Shown piece after piece: positions 1-11,994 of a stretch of 64,000 bases of DNA. This DNA comes from Mortierella sp. BCC40632 (taxonomy: Eukaryota; Mortierellomycota; Mortierellomycetes; Mortierellales; Mortierellaceae). The notes beneath the pieces are model-generated. The model made no database searches and was not told the DNA's origin. It was given only the letters and a program-made list of their open reading frames with translations. Position numbers and translations under genes: made by a program. Where the stretch lies: contig WAEK01000003.1 of assembly GCA_011634665.1 (NCBI GenBank), positions 2,884,001-2,948,000 of the forward strand, in the 5' to 3' direction. Positions within the stretch are counted from its first letter, which is position 1. Every line of letters starts with the position of its first letter.

Positions 1-67
1 GAAGGAAGCGAGCCTTAAGAAGCTGAAACACAGCGCTGAGGGTTCCGGTGGAGATGGCGGAGCTCAT
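1..67 (-). CDS. 5' end of an unidentified protein, partial at window edge
   Basis: Reading the minus strand, an ATG at 67-65 opens a frame that stays open to the window edge. Its 22 residues begin MSSAISTGTLSAVFQLLKAR. The leader upstream of the ATG is purine/pyrimidine-rich, like the leaders of other genes here. The next gene downstream of this start (968-3446) lies on the same strand and ends about 900 bp away, which leaves room for a promoter. Too little protein is visible to name a family. It could also be a chance open frame; the sequence to the left would decide. Confidence 0.4.
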   Translation of the reverse strand, partial: MSSAISTGTLSAVFQLLKARFL

Positions 68-967
68 GGTGTTGGAGAGAGAAATATTCTGATGAGGGGA
101 GAGTGAGTGAAAGAGAGCGTGTGTGTGTGGGCAAGAGATGATGCAGAGGAAGATGCGAGTGATGCAAAGTTGGAGGAATCTCAAGAATGGGGAAAGTGGA
201 GAGTCTGCGTTAAATTTTCACGAGGAAAGCCGAGGATCAGGGGGGTTGCGTGGGTGTTTGTGTTCTAGGAAATGGAAGATCGCTGTAAAATAAGAACGTT
301 CCCACAGAGTGACAAAAAAAAATGAAAAGAGAGTTGAGAGAAGAGAGACACAGGGAAAGCAATGGTGGGACCCGTCGAGGGATTGAGATGAACCTGGTTC
401 TTTTATAGACATTCAAAGACCTTTGAAATTGTTGCTGCTATTGCGAGCCGAGTCGCGAAAAAACATGGGTTCGGCTGCCGGCTCCTCCCTCTTTTTTTTT
501 TTTTTTTTTAACTAGTACCAGTAACACGTATTCTTCCCCATGGACTTACTGTCCTGCCACAAGCAAGCCAAGAAGATAGGCTCTCAATTTGCCCCCTCCT
601 TTTCTCCACACAAACAGAGGCACACGCCAGCCGAGAGGTTCCTCAGCCGAACCAGGAGCTCACCCGCAAAACGAGGCGAGCCAGCACACAGCCTCCGGCT
701 CGCACAGGTTCTCTCGCCTCGTCAACCTGCCGGTCACAAAATAAAGAATGGATGGTATTTTTATCGTAGGCGAGAGGGATTTGAGATGAACATGAAAGAG
801 TAGGAATGGAGAGGATACAGAAAACAATGCAACGAAAGGAAGAGGGAGAAAAAAAAAGATATCAACGGCTATAAGGAAAAAAAGGGAAAGAGACACTCTA
901 TCTTGTTAAAGAAACAATAGTCGCCTTTTTTTTTCTTTGGTTTGTTGTTTGGTTTCCTCCAGTCAAT
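68..967. other. intergenic spacer with presumed promoter of the left-edge gene
   Basis: No supported gene. It contains GA-rich leader sequence next to the left-edge ATG, a poly-T run at about 492-509, and the IDH2 3' flank with T-rich sequence at about 926-945. Open frames here are short and show no recognisable family. Confidence 0.5.
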
Positions 968-3446
968 TTACAGCTCGCTGATGATGGCGTTGGTGAAATC
1001 GGTGTTGGAGGAGCGACCGCCGAGATCGCCAGTGAGGACCTTGCCATCGGCAATGACCTTCAAGGTGGCGCGCTCGATCTGATCAGCATACTGGTTCAAG
1101 CCCATATGTCTCAACATCAACACAGAAGAGAAGAGGAGAGCTAAGATAGACAGCGCAAGAGAACAAGGAAACAAGGTCAGTGATCGGTATTCTCTTGGGG
1201 AAAGGTCCAGCCGATGATAGACTGACGCGTCTCCCTCGTGAAAAAGTAAAGCCACAGAAGAAAAGGTATTCTTCATTCCAGTTACTCACCAGTGGGGTTG
1301 GCCTTGTCCTGGCCAGCGATATCGGGGGCAGTGCCGTGAACGGCCTCAAAGATCGAGGCATCACGACCAATGTTGCCCGAGGGGGTCAAACCAAGACCTC
1401 CGATGAGACCAGCAGACATATCGGAGAGAATGTCTCCGTACAAGTTGGGCATGACCATGACAGTGTCGGCAAAGATGCTGGGGTCCTGGACGATCTGCAA
1501 GCAAGCACGATCCAACATCAAGTCATCAAACTTGATCTCGGGGAACTCGCGGGCAACCTCCTGGCACGAGGACAAGAAGAGACCATCGGACAACTTCATG
1601 ATGTTGGCCTTGTGGACGGCAGTGACGCGCTGGCGACCGCTCTCCTTGGCATAGTTGAAGGCATAGCGGGCGCAACGGTCAGAGGCATCCTTGGTGATGA
1701 GCTTGATCGACTGGACAACACCATCGACGACCTCGTGCTCGATACCACTGTATTCACCCTCGGTGTTCTCACGGATGAGGACAGTGTCGACATTGTCGTA
1801 GGGGGTCTTGTAGCCAACAACAGACTTGCAGGGACGAACGTTGGCGTACAAGTTGAAGGTGCTATTAAGGTTGACCAAGAGAAATACGTGAGTTAGAGAA
1901 CATTCATAGGTGGGTGTGTGTGAAACAACAATGGTCTTGTTGGGATCATAGAAAAAAGTATAAAAAAAAACTCACCGACGAAGAGTCAAGTTCAAGGAGA
2001 CGTGGCCCTTGCCGACGGGGGTGGCCAAGGGTCCCTTGAGGGCGACGGTGTTCTTCTTCACCGAGTGAAGGGCCTCATCAGGGATAGCGATCTTGCCGTT
2101 CTTGTGAACGGGGGTGACGCTAACGGGCTCCCACTCGATAGGAACCTGTACAAAAATCGATAGAAAAAGGGCTCAGCCATCAGTTTACATGCCAGTCCCA
2201 GTGAGCACATCGGGCAAGTTGCCTTATTCTTCTCTTCTCCCACGCTAAAGACAGAAAAGACAGAAGATGGGGGGGGGCTGCAGCATCCAGACGAAAAAAT
2301 CGATCCAGGCAGACACAGTTGAAGCTCCTTACGCCAGCAGCCTTGTAGATTTTGACAACCGATTCAGAGATCTCGGGTCCAATACCGTCACCGGGAATCA
2401 AGGTAACGGTGTAGTTGCCCTATTGAGTTAGAGAAAAGATTTTTTTTTTTTTTTTTTTCGTGGCGCAAGGTTAGTTCTCCACATTCTGATAGACATTATC
2501 GCGAGAATATAAAGTCTAAGAGGTAGCTTTTTGCCTCCCGTCTTTACGGTAGATACCAAGGATCTCTGCTGATTCTAAACCACACATTGCTGATGAGTGG
2601 GATAAATCGAATGACGCGCCGTTTGGATAACTCTCAGACGGGTTTGCACTCATCATGGTGATTCTCTTTCTCACTCACACACACACACACACTCTCTCTC
2701 TCTCTTTTTCTTCATCCAGTGACCATCGCAGATCTTCCCGCTCTCACGACTCGACCACTCGTCATTGGCTATTGAAGCTGTCCCATGGATAGATGATATC
2801 TCGACTCGACTCGACTCGACTTGATGGCTTTCCGAGTCTCCATTGACATCCTGTCATCCAGAGTCGGTACGAAGTATACATGGAATAGGAAGCCATCGAT
2901 AAGGAGAGGGAAAAATGGGAGAGGTAACTTTTTGTTCATTCTTTCTTACGTTGGCGTTCTTCTTGGCGTTGAAAGCACCGGGCATGGTGTTGGCAGCAGT
3001 GGCCATCGAGCGCATGGCAGTCTAGATAGGATAAGAAACAACAGGATGCCAGGAAAAACAAGAAAGAAAAATGGCGTAAGCATCTTGTGTTAAGTTGAGG
3101 TTCGAGCTCGAGTAAAAGAAGCTGGCGAGAAAGAGTGAAGGAAAAAGGGTAATGAACAGGAACTGATCACGAGCAAGTTGAAGCATGGTAGGGCGTGTAG
3201 CGGCGGAGAGAGAAAAAAGAGAACAAAAAAAAGAAAAAGAAAAAGAAAAAGGAAAAAGGAAAAAGAAATGATCTCCTGGACAAATGACCAAGGACTAGAT
3301 GAGGTGAAGGAGTGAGAGAGTAGAGTCAAGTGACATGGCGAAAGAAGAAGAAAAAGAATAGTATTGATGGAAGAGTGTGGGCTAACCTTGGCAGAGAGAG
3401 CCTTGAGGCCATTGAAGGCAACAGCGGTGCGTTGGGCGGCGAACAT
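968..3446 (-). CDS. IDH2: NAD-dependent isocitrate dehydrogenase subunit 2, mitochondrial
   Basis: Six exons on the minus strand: 3387-3446, 2950-3021, 2333-2419, 1976-2145, 1290-1861 and 968-1140. They join to 377 aa. The enzyme oxidatively decarboxylates isocitrate to 2-oxoglutarate in the TCA cycle as part of the Idh1/Idh2 octamer. Visible features: an Arg/Ala-rich mitochondrial presequence (residues 1 to about 38), IPGDGIGPE at 52-60, NLTLRRTF with ANVRP around 125-140, [13 protein letters not shown] at 160-172, [16 protein letters not shown] near the C-terminus, and a final [17 protein letters not shown] after the NTEGEYSG motif matches the Idh2 subunit type rather than Idh1. All introns are GT-AG and every junction restores the family sequence. 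Length is close to yeast Idh2 (369 aa). The 530-bp third coding intron is much longer than the others. The gene is divergent from RRP9. Confidence 0.96.
2420..2949 (-). other. unusually long IDH2 intron with small repeats
   Basis: This is a 530-bp GT-AG intron between residues 44 and 45 of IDH2; the other introns of the gene are 114-365 bp. It holds a poly-T run at about 2441-2458, a CA/CT stretch at about 2674-2706 and about four tandem copies of CTCGA at 2800-2820. No open frame of note. Confidence 0.7.
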
Positions 3447-4642
3447 GGCGGGATCGAATGGGGCGAGAGGAGTGGAGAGTGGGGAGGTGGAGAGAAGAAA
3501 GAAGAGAAGAAGAGAAGAAGAGAAGAAAGAAGAAAAAGTGAGTGGGAACCAGGCCAGAAAAATTATATGTCAACAAACCCAAGGGCGACAAAAGTGTTTT
3601 CCCACTCGAACACCCTGTCCTGCTTGGTAGAAGGCTCCTGTGACGTAGATCTAAAATTTTCATTCAGTCGCATTTAATCCACGCTCTGCGTTCTGTTCGT
3701 TCCTTGAACCTTGCGCTGTTCGACGATTGCATTGGCGGCTATCTTATCAGCGCCTGAGAGCCGCGGGGGGGAACTCTGCTGCGAGTGCTTGGGCGTGTGC
3801 CCCGTTATGGTAATGCGATACTCCTCAAAAGACGTCGGGACCACAACCGCCCGTCTCTAGGCCTCATTGATTTCTCTTGCTCCTCTTGCTGTAAGGCCAT
3901 CGAGCACACATTGAGGCTCGCACAGGACTTTCTCTTTCCTCTTTCTTCCTTCCCTCTTTCTCCCTCCATCTCCCTCTTTCTCTCTCTCCCTGTCTGTTTG
4001 TTTCTCTTTTCTCTTTCCTTTGTATCTCTTGAGTTCCTGTCCTCCACAAAAGGGTCTGCCACCAATCGTCATCCTGTCCTTCTCTACTCCTCCTTCCCTC
4101 TTCTCCTATGACATCTTCTAGGATAGCATGCTACAAGCAGCTCTTGCTCATTGTCCGTGCAGCCCTCTGAGGATGAATACCCCAAACGTGTTCTGCCGCT
4201 TAGTACCTCTTGATGTGCCCAGTGCCCACACTGGCCAGTGCCGCTCACTCTTTCTTTTCCCCGGCTAGGATTTTGACAGTCACCATGTCATCGTGGCTTG
4301 TCACGTTTTATTTACCTTTGGAGCCAACTTTTTTTTTTTGTGAAGTGTACTCAAGTCTTTGAGTGTTCAAGGAAAAAATAGAGACCAGCCCAAGGTTGAA
4401 GAGCATTCATTGCTGTCGTCCGCCATAGTCGTCGCCATCTCTCTTGTTCATCCCCTGTCTAGTAATTTCTCTTCTTTTCCTATTTACTGTAACACCATCT
4501 TTTCTTTTCTGTTTTTCTCCTTCCCGTCTCATCGGCACATCCTCCCGTTTCCCCCTCTTCCCTTTTCCCTCAGCACATTCACATCAGGAACTCAGACAAG
4601 CTTCCACTTTACCCCCCTCCTCCCCTTCATCACGAAAGCATC
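3447..4642. promoter_or_regulatory. shared divergent promoter region IDH2 / RRP9
   Basis: About 1.2 kb separates the IDH2 start (3446, minus) from the RRP9 start (4643, plus). The IDH2 side has GAAGA-rich sequence (about 3490-3535). The RRP9 side has long CT-rich tracts (about 3930-4030 and 4440-4640) typical of 5' leaders in this window. There is no clear TATA box on either side. Open frames in the tracts are low-complexity and not supported as genes. Confidence 0.55.
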
Positions 4643-6948
4643 ATGTCTGACCCATTCTTCACGCCCGTCAACAAGTCCGGTGGCGGTGGTCCACGTAAAC
4701 ACAAGGTCTTCAATCCTGCACCCAAACTCGACACGGGCAAAAAGAACAAGGCCACCACCTCGCTTGCCGGCAAGAGGAAACTCCGTGGCGATTCCTCGGA
4801 TGATGAACCTTCAGCAGGACGTGGGAGCAAAGGTGGAAAGAAAAAGTCTGCCCGTACTCAAATCGAGAACGATGATGATGGAGGCGATGCGATCGGGCCT
4901 GGTGGCATCGATGATATGGACCTGGAGTTTCATGATTCGGATCTGGACGACGATGAGGATGAACAGTTGAATGAAACTGCGGCTCAGAAGCGATTGAGAT
5001 TGGCCAAGGGTTATATCGACAATCTTCAGATGGCTAAAGGTAATCTATTGCGGCGTCATTACCGATACTGACAAGGAGAAGCGAGAAAAATTCGACTTGA
5101 ATGAAAGGAAGACAGAAAAAGAATAGAGTCGCGGATAATTGGCTTGTGTCTCATTTTTCATCCTTTCCTCTTTGGTCTTCTCTTTTAGATGACGATTATG
5201 GCTTCGATGCCGAGGAGATCGATCGGGATAATATCGCGGATCGCTTGAAACAGGATGCGGTACGTCTCCCATTTAGTTTTCAAGAGAACAAAGAGGAATA
5301 AGAAAATATGCAAAAGTCCCGTCCCGATCAACTGCAGACAAAGGCAACGACTCATTCATGGTACTCTTCTCTCGTTTTGTCGTTCTTTCTCTCTCTCTTT
5401 CTTTATTATAGCTCGAGATCCAAGGCCGTCTTCACCGACACCTCGCCGACTCATTCAAGTTCCCCATTGACCCTGAGACGATCATGACTCGCAGAGGACA
5501 CCAGCTTTCAGTAACGTCAATCGCTGCCACAGAGAATGGACTCTACGTTTACACTGGATCGAAAGACGGGTCGATCATCAAATGTAAATCATTCTCTTTC
5601 TTTTTATTTTTCTCCTATCTTTACTCTTACTCTTACCGCGCAAACTAGTCCGATTGGCGATGCTGATGCTTTTATTGTCTATTTTACGACTATAGGGGAC
5701 TTGAAGACAGGAAAGAAGCTACACGTGTTCCCAGGAGCAAGAAAGGGCATTGAAAAGTTCAAGGGCCACACGGATCATGTCACTGCTCTTGCTGTTAGCT
5801 CTGACAACCGGTATTTGGCCTCGGGTGGCAAGGATAGAAAGGTCAACATTTGGTCGATCGAGGAAAACAAGCTTGCCCATTGCTTCAAACACCAACACAA
5901 GGATACAGTCACAGGCATGTCCTTCCGCAAGAGTGGAGGCCAACACAATCAATTGTACACGGTCTCGGCCGACCGGACAGTCAAGCTCTGGAACGTGGAC
6001 GAGATGAGTTATATTGAAACCCTTTTTGGACACCAGGACTCGATCACGGCTATTGACAGTCTCGCCAAGGAACACTGTGTCTCGACTGGAGGACGGGATC
6101 GGACTGTACGATTGTGGAAGATTGTAGAGGAATCTCAGCTGGTCTTCAGAGGTGGTGGATTTATCAAGCCAAAGAAGCTGAACAAGGATATGGATTTGAG
6201 TGAACTCATCCCATCAGCATCAAAACCATCCACAGCAGTATCAGAATCAACACCAGCAGCAGATACACCAAAGAAGAAGGACCCTTCGTTCCTGGAGGGC
6301 TCCATGGACTGCCTTGCCATGATTGATGAAGAAAACTTTTTGACAGGAGGTGATAGTGGCACAATTTCGCTGTGGAACCTCAACAAGAAGAAGGCAGCCT
6401 TTTCGATGCCCAACGCTCATGGATTCCACACTCAGCCTCTGGATTATTCGAGTGGCGATCCCATCCCAAGTGGTGGTGTTGAGACCCCTTACTGGATCAC
6501 GGCCTTGGCCTCGTTGAGGTATTCAGATATGTTTGTCAGTGGATCTTGGGACGGCACCGTACGTGTCTGGCAGCTTGGTAAAGGCCTGAAGAGCTTTGCG
6601 CTCATCAGTACCATCCCCGTGGTAAGTCCGCCGCTCTATATCTGATAATATCAAATCTTACACATGGTTGGACAAGGTGAGCTTGTAGTTCATAGTCCCT
6701 AACATCTTCTCTACCTTCCTTCTCTCTATGTGTGTGTGTATTAGATCGGTGTGGTGAACGCCCTTCAATTGTACCAGCCTACCGTCTCGAAAAAGACCTT
6801 GCTTATTGCCGGCGTCGGTCAGGAACACAAGGCTGGTCGCTGGCTAAGGATAAAAGAGGCTCGCAACAGCGTAAAAATTATCGATATTCCTTCCAACTCA
6901 AAAGCCTCACAGCAGAACGACAATGAGGATGATCAGGACAGCGACTAG
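4643..6948 (+). CDS. RRP9: U3 snoRNP WD40 protein Rrp9 (U3-55K)
   Basis: Five exons, 4643-5039, 5189-5259, 5412-5583, 5696-6621 and 6745-6948, join to 589 aa. Rrp9 binds U3 snoRNA in the box C/D small-subunit processome and is needed for 18S pre-rRNA processing in the nucleolus. The N-terminus (1 to about 125) is basic and acidic, low in complexity, with nuclear-type Lys clusters. A helical linker follows (QKRLRLAKGYIDNLQ; EEIDRDNIADRLKQD). WD repeats begin with RRGHQLSVTSIAA at about 180. Family hallmarks are GKKLHVFPGARKG, SYIETLFGHQDSITAIDSL, GGRDRTVRLWKI and the C-terminal AGVGQEHKAGRWLRIKEARN. A Lys/Ser-rich insertion of about 50 aa sits between two blades (about 360-410). The ATG is the first of a frame that splices cleanly. 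An acidic tail ends the protein. Confidence 0.96.
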
Positions 6949-7518
6949 TGGATCTCTATCTATCCCTTTCACTTTCTTTCTTTCTTTCTCCTCTCGCTTC
7001 TATTTTGATTTCTTTCCTCCATTTCTTTTCTTTCTTTTCTTATTCCTTTTTTTTTTTTTTTTTTTTATCTTTTGTAAACGCAAGAGTCGATTTCTCGCTT
7101 TCTCTTCACCTCATCTCCTCTCCTTCTAAACCTACCCTGTTCTCGTCAAGTACACACAATCCTCGTGTGGAATTAGTGAAAAGACAAAGACAGGTCGTGA
7201 CCCATCCTTTCCATCTGCATCCACTCCACCCGCATCAATAAAAAAAAAAAAAAAAAAAAAGAACGCCTATAGAAGCTATATAGAGCATCTAACATGTCTT
7301 TATATATTTGTATTTATCCAAAGTAAGGAGAGGGAGAGGAGAGAGGAGAGGAGAGAGGAGAGGAGAGAGGAGAGAGGAGAGAGGAGAGGAGAGAGAAGAG
7401 GAGAGAGAGGAGAGAGGAGGGGGGAGAAAGAGAAATAAGGTAGATCAACTAAAAGTAATCAATAAAGAGAAGATGCACTACAACGGTGTGGCCTTCATGC
7501 TTATCAACCCCTGCAATC
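6949..7518. other. convergent 3' region RRP9 / KEX1 with GA-rich tandem repeat
   Basis: This 570-bp stretch lies between two convergent genes. It holds a CT/T-rich 3' UTR of RRP9 (6960-7070), an A-run at 7241-7260 and an imperfect GAGAGGAGAG array at 7326-7430. No gene is supported. Confidence 0.6.
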
Positions 7519-10500
7519 TCACGGATCGTTGCTCCTACGAAAATCTTCCCCGTCGTCACTTTCGTCATCACTATCACGGATACCACTCTCAACAACCAGC
7601 TCATCCCTATCAAGTTTTTAGGGGGGGGGGAGGGGATGGAGAGGGGGATTCAGCAAGGAAACGATTATGGTGAGTGAAGCGGGAAGAAAGAGGAGGAGCA
7701 ACGGAGCTCAAAAAGACGAAAAAAATAAAAAAAATAAGTGTCAGACAACAGATCTAGGTCAAAAGGACTTACAGTTCATCCGTATGAGCTTGAGATCGTC
7801 CGTCAAGAGGGAACCACTGAACACCATTGTTACCTCCGCCAAGTTTCTTTTGACGGCTATTGTTCCTCATAATCACAAAGATGCAGAGTCCAACAGAGAT
7901 GATGACCAGCAACAGTGCAGCAGAGCCACTGTGGTTCAGATCAAAAACAAAACAAACAAGCAGCGGTGTTAGCGACTAGTAGTAACACATCACTTTTTTT
8001 TTCGGCTCAATAAGACCAAAGAAAAAAAAATTCAGCCCTTCTACTACTCTCGTACAGTTTGTCCCTGTGTATTGTGTCGTTCACAATAGCGTCGGATAAA
8101 GAAAGTAACAAAAAAAAAAAAAGAGACCCCCCAAGTCAAACGTGAATGCGATGTTTGAGCAAAAAGTGAAAGACTGTGTCCAAAGAAATCCAAAACTTAC
8201 TTTGAGGAAGTACCCGCTCTTGGTTGTTCTATCTCGATCACCTCTCCTTTGGGCGGGACATTGTCATCCAAAAGATTCAGGTCTAACTTGGAGGTGAATG
8301 ACTGGAGCTTGGGGTCCAGGCCCATGAATCGATTGATCATGTCCAGAGCCTGGAGTGGTGCATCGTAGGGGACCATATGTGAGGCATTGTAGACTAAAAC
8401 ATAGGTCATGTTCCTTGCCTGTTGCCAGCGTCCCGCGGGTTTCTCTTCCACTTCCCATGCGATCTCTGGAGCACCCTATCAAGTTCCCCCCAAAAATAAA
8501 AAATAAAGAAGTTGTCGTTCAAAGGTACGCACTCAGACATTAGTACCAGTAAAAAAGACAAAGACAAAGCGGCCGTGGACAAAAAAAAAAAAAAAAAAAA
8601 AAAAAAAGGCTCTGATGGCTCAAGTGGTCCGTTCTTCAATGTTATTTGCGTCCTACCTGGAATCCTTGAGCCCCGCTCCAGGTCAGGTTGGCAATGAGAT
8701 ACTCGGTTCCAATGTGATTACAGATCAAGTCTTGGTCGCCACTGTTGTTTGTTTGAATTGAAAGAGAAAGAAAAGAGGAGTGAGAGCAAGAAACGATATC
8801 GTAAGCGCTCGTATTGGCTCCTTTTTTTTCTGAAACAAAAGGCAGCAAAGGACGAAGCAGTGTTGGCCGTCTCTCTCGATTTCTATCCGAGATCATATAC
8901 ATACCTGAATAGCAAAACCTTGATCTTTTCCAGAAGGTGTGGCAGGAGCTATAAATTCAAACAACAAAGTGAGTCCAATCGTACCCCAGAGACAGCAATT
9001 AGTATTACAGCCAATGAGACTAAGGCACACATCCAAGGTCCGGTCGGGAGGCGGGCGGGTAAGGAGAGAAAGAGAGAGATAGAGTGAGTGAAAGAGAGAG
9101 TTCTGAAGAGTCCAAACAAAAAGACTTACCGAGATAGCTGGCACAGAATCGTCATTTCGCAGGGCTGTACTCACTCGGCCGTTGCATTCTGTCCACTCGC
9201 CTGCTACAGTTGATGCATGCAACGCATCCTTTACATCCTTTCTCTGTCATAACAGAATACCCAGCATGAGCGAAGGAGGAAAAAAGAAAAGATGGAATGT
9301 GTTACAAGGACCGACTCGGACAAAAGTTTACCATGTTGCAACCGAAATAGAGGCTAGGGAAAAGAGCAGCTCTTTAGCACTTACGTTAAGATACGTCTTC
9401 ATCTGTGGTAACTCATTCGGCCATAGAAGACCACAGGATGGGTAGGTATCCTTGAGCCGGATGTCGTACTGGTTCGTACAATCGGGTACATCGGGCACTC
9501 TGAAAGGGATTTGATTGAATAAAATAAAAGTAACGGGGGTTTTTTTGTCAGGCGCAAGAGTTTCAAGCATAGCGTTTGCTTCAAACACTAAAGATAGTAC
9601 TTTGGGTTGGATACCACACATATGCTCTTCAACCAATTGCTCTCTCCTCTCTGCTCTTACCCAGCGGTGGAACCCCGAAGTACAGTCTCAACAAGTGCCT
9701 CACAAAGCGGCTGTGTAATACGATCATGCATCCTGATTGCATCCAGGCATTGATCCTGTTGTGTGGACAGTAGAGCCTACCAAAAAAAAACGGATGAATG
9801 GATATCTCGGGTGAGAAAAAACCTTAAACAAGGACCATAATGCTAGATTTCGAACCGCTGACGCTTTGCTTCATGGTATGAAAGAAATTACCACGATGTT
9901 TGGTGGAGAGATGTTGTGTGTTTCAACGTATGGGAGAATTGAGGTATACTATTTTGCCATCAAAAAGATAAATTATAAAGAATGGGTGCGTAGTCAGTTA
10001 ATAATTCGAAGAAAGACCACCCTGATGACAGGTCTCTCTTTTTCCATACTCTCTCTCTCTCTCTCTCTTCTTTTCTTTTATATTTTGTAGTCACCTGGTG
10101 CAAAGGATCAATCCAGCCATTTCCAATGACAGCTCCTTTCAAGTTGTATGCTGAGTGTCCTTCAGGAAGATTGTCATTGTGATCCAGGATCGCTTTTGAA
10201 AAGTAAGGGATGTATGTGCCAGCATAGCTCTCACCAGCAAGGTATAACTATTAATCATTTGGATCAAAAGCAAAAGTAATGGCAGGACAGAGAAGAGAGG
10301 TGAGTTGCCATCGTTGGTCTTGAAGGCATCTAAAGAGCAAAGATACATAAGTATGCATCAGCACTATATATCTGAAGAAAAGACTTACGTCGTCCTGTGC
10401 TCGCTCAGGAAAGATCCTGTAAAACTCCTTGAGGAACAAAAGAAAATGGTCCGAGATCTATTTGGTGGTGAAGCGTTAGGTGTTTTGACTCGCCTCAATG

Positions 10501-11994
10501 AGATGGAAGAACGCACCAGCATAAAATTGGGCAATGTGTTCGCTTACTTGGCCCACGTTCTCGAGTAATTTTGCGGTTGAATAGCTTAATCCCGTTCCAA
10601 CTGGCTGATCCACTATGTAACAATAATTGGATCAGAATGGTCTCGGATATCAATAGTGTCGAGGATGGAGGAGAAAAAACGGTTTGCAGTCCAGTGTTGT
10701 TGATGAGAGGCTGCATCCTAGCAGTCAACTTACAGAACACCACATTGGCAAATTCATGCCAGCCGCCGTTGTTAAGAGTGAGTTTGTTATTGACAAATCG
10801 AAGAGGACCCGATTCTAAAAAGTATCCATCAGCGCTTGAGCTGCCAAGGAACAGAGAATCGGTGACAGATTAGCTAACGATCACAGGAGGAACAAATCGT
10901 CGACATACATCTTTGACATTGCTGTGTGTCCAGTATAGTAACCTACCATCCAGGGCCTGTAGAGTTATTAATCATTGATGGCACGGATCAGAAACCAAAA
11001 AAACAAGTAAGAGTTGTGATCGGCATAAAATAAAAAGGTGGATCCGTGAGCAAATCTTTGCACATGGACTCCACATAACGATCTCCTGGGCTCCTTGTGG
11101 TGCTTATCCTATGCCCCTCTATCTAAATGTATATTGTCGTGTCTTTCGCTCCGCGAGCCTCCTTTTGTTGCATCGCGCCATTCTACATCCACTATCCAGT
11201 CTCCATGTTCCTGAGCAATCTACTATGTAGATCTTCTGACACTTTACCTCCATTCAGCCAGATGATCTGAGGGACAGGAAAGGTCAAGCAAGCGAAAGAC
11301 CTGTTAGCAAACTAAAGAAAAAACTTGATGATATCGATTTTCACCTTGACAATGAGATATCCCCACATACCAGCTTTGACTTTTTTTGAACCGCCTTGCT
11401 TGTGACCAACCAAAAGAAGAGTTCTGACTCTTTTTCGGAGCCAATGGCGATATGTCTAGTTGGCCACCACCACATGGACGCCAAGAGAATGAGATGCGTC
11501 ATAGTTTTTTTTAGTCATTGTAAGTCCTGGGTTGTGTGAGCCTGAACCTGCGTGTGCCTGAGCGCAAGCACAAAAGGGCGATTCCTTTGTGCCCACTCAC
11601 CCAGCATATTGCTTCAACTTGGCTGCATCCTCTGCGGACAAGTCGGGTAGATCTTTCACCAAATAATCATCTAGTGGAGGGTATCATCATCACCATAATC
11701 ATCATCATCCATCATCATCATCATCATCTGCGATTAGTCCCGGATAAATAGTTGACATCCTGACTATTGGATGGAATTAACAGACAAGAGAATACTGTTT
11801 TGCTCGGAGATGCCACCCAAAGATGTCTCTGACCACGAAGAATCATGTCTCGTTCATCTGCAGTAGACGAATGCACAACAAAGCAGAGAGAAAGATTAAG
11901 AAAGGGAGATACCTTGGGTTAGTTCCTCTTGAGCCCTGACCGTTGCCAGGGCGATGGCCACTATGGCGAGACAGGCGATCCTGAATGAATGCAT
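7519..11994 (-). CDS. KEX1: Kex1-like serine carboxypeptidase (peptidase S10), Golgi membrane
   Basis: Eighteen exons on the minus strand: 11913-11994, 11601-11670, 11371-11455, 11248-11266, 10947-10956, 10734-10840, 10548-10612, 10389-10457, 10095-10247, 9892-9948, 9661-9776, 9385-9499, 9130-9243, 8905-8948, 8657-8741, 8201-8475, 7773-7928 and 7519-7606. They give 569 aa with every phase consistent. Kex1 trims C-terminal Lys/Arg from secreted precursors after Kex2 cleavage in the late Golgi. Seen: a signal peptide in exon 1 (to about residue 22), WLNGGPGCSSADG, LDQPVGTG, the nucleophile Ser176 in GESYAG, the Asp of [10 protein letters not shown] (369-378), and His430 in NASHMVPYD. One membrane span lies at about 490-509, followed by an acidic cytosolic tail ending [10 protein letters not shown]. 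The span and acidic tail separate it from vacuolar CPY. Exons 4 and 5 are only 19 and 10 nt. Confidence 0.95.
11671..11912 (-). repeat. KEX1 intron 1 with ATC/ATG trinucleotide tract
   Basis: This GT-AG intron separates the signal-peptide exon from the rest of KEX1. Near its 3' end (11683-11729) it carries an imperfect run of ATC triplets on the plus strand. It has no coding potential in the KEX1 frame. Confidence 0.6.

Noticed and set aside
1180..1896. 238-codon plus-strand frame within IDH2
   Set aside because: It is the antisense shadow of the IDH2 exon 1290-1861, which matches the enzyme family throughout.
9840..9875. B-box-like GGTTCGAAATC on the minus strand inside a KEX1 intron
   Set aside because: The T-stem does not pair and no A-box or acceptor stem is present.
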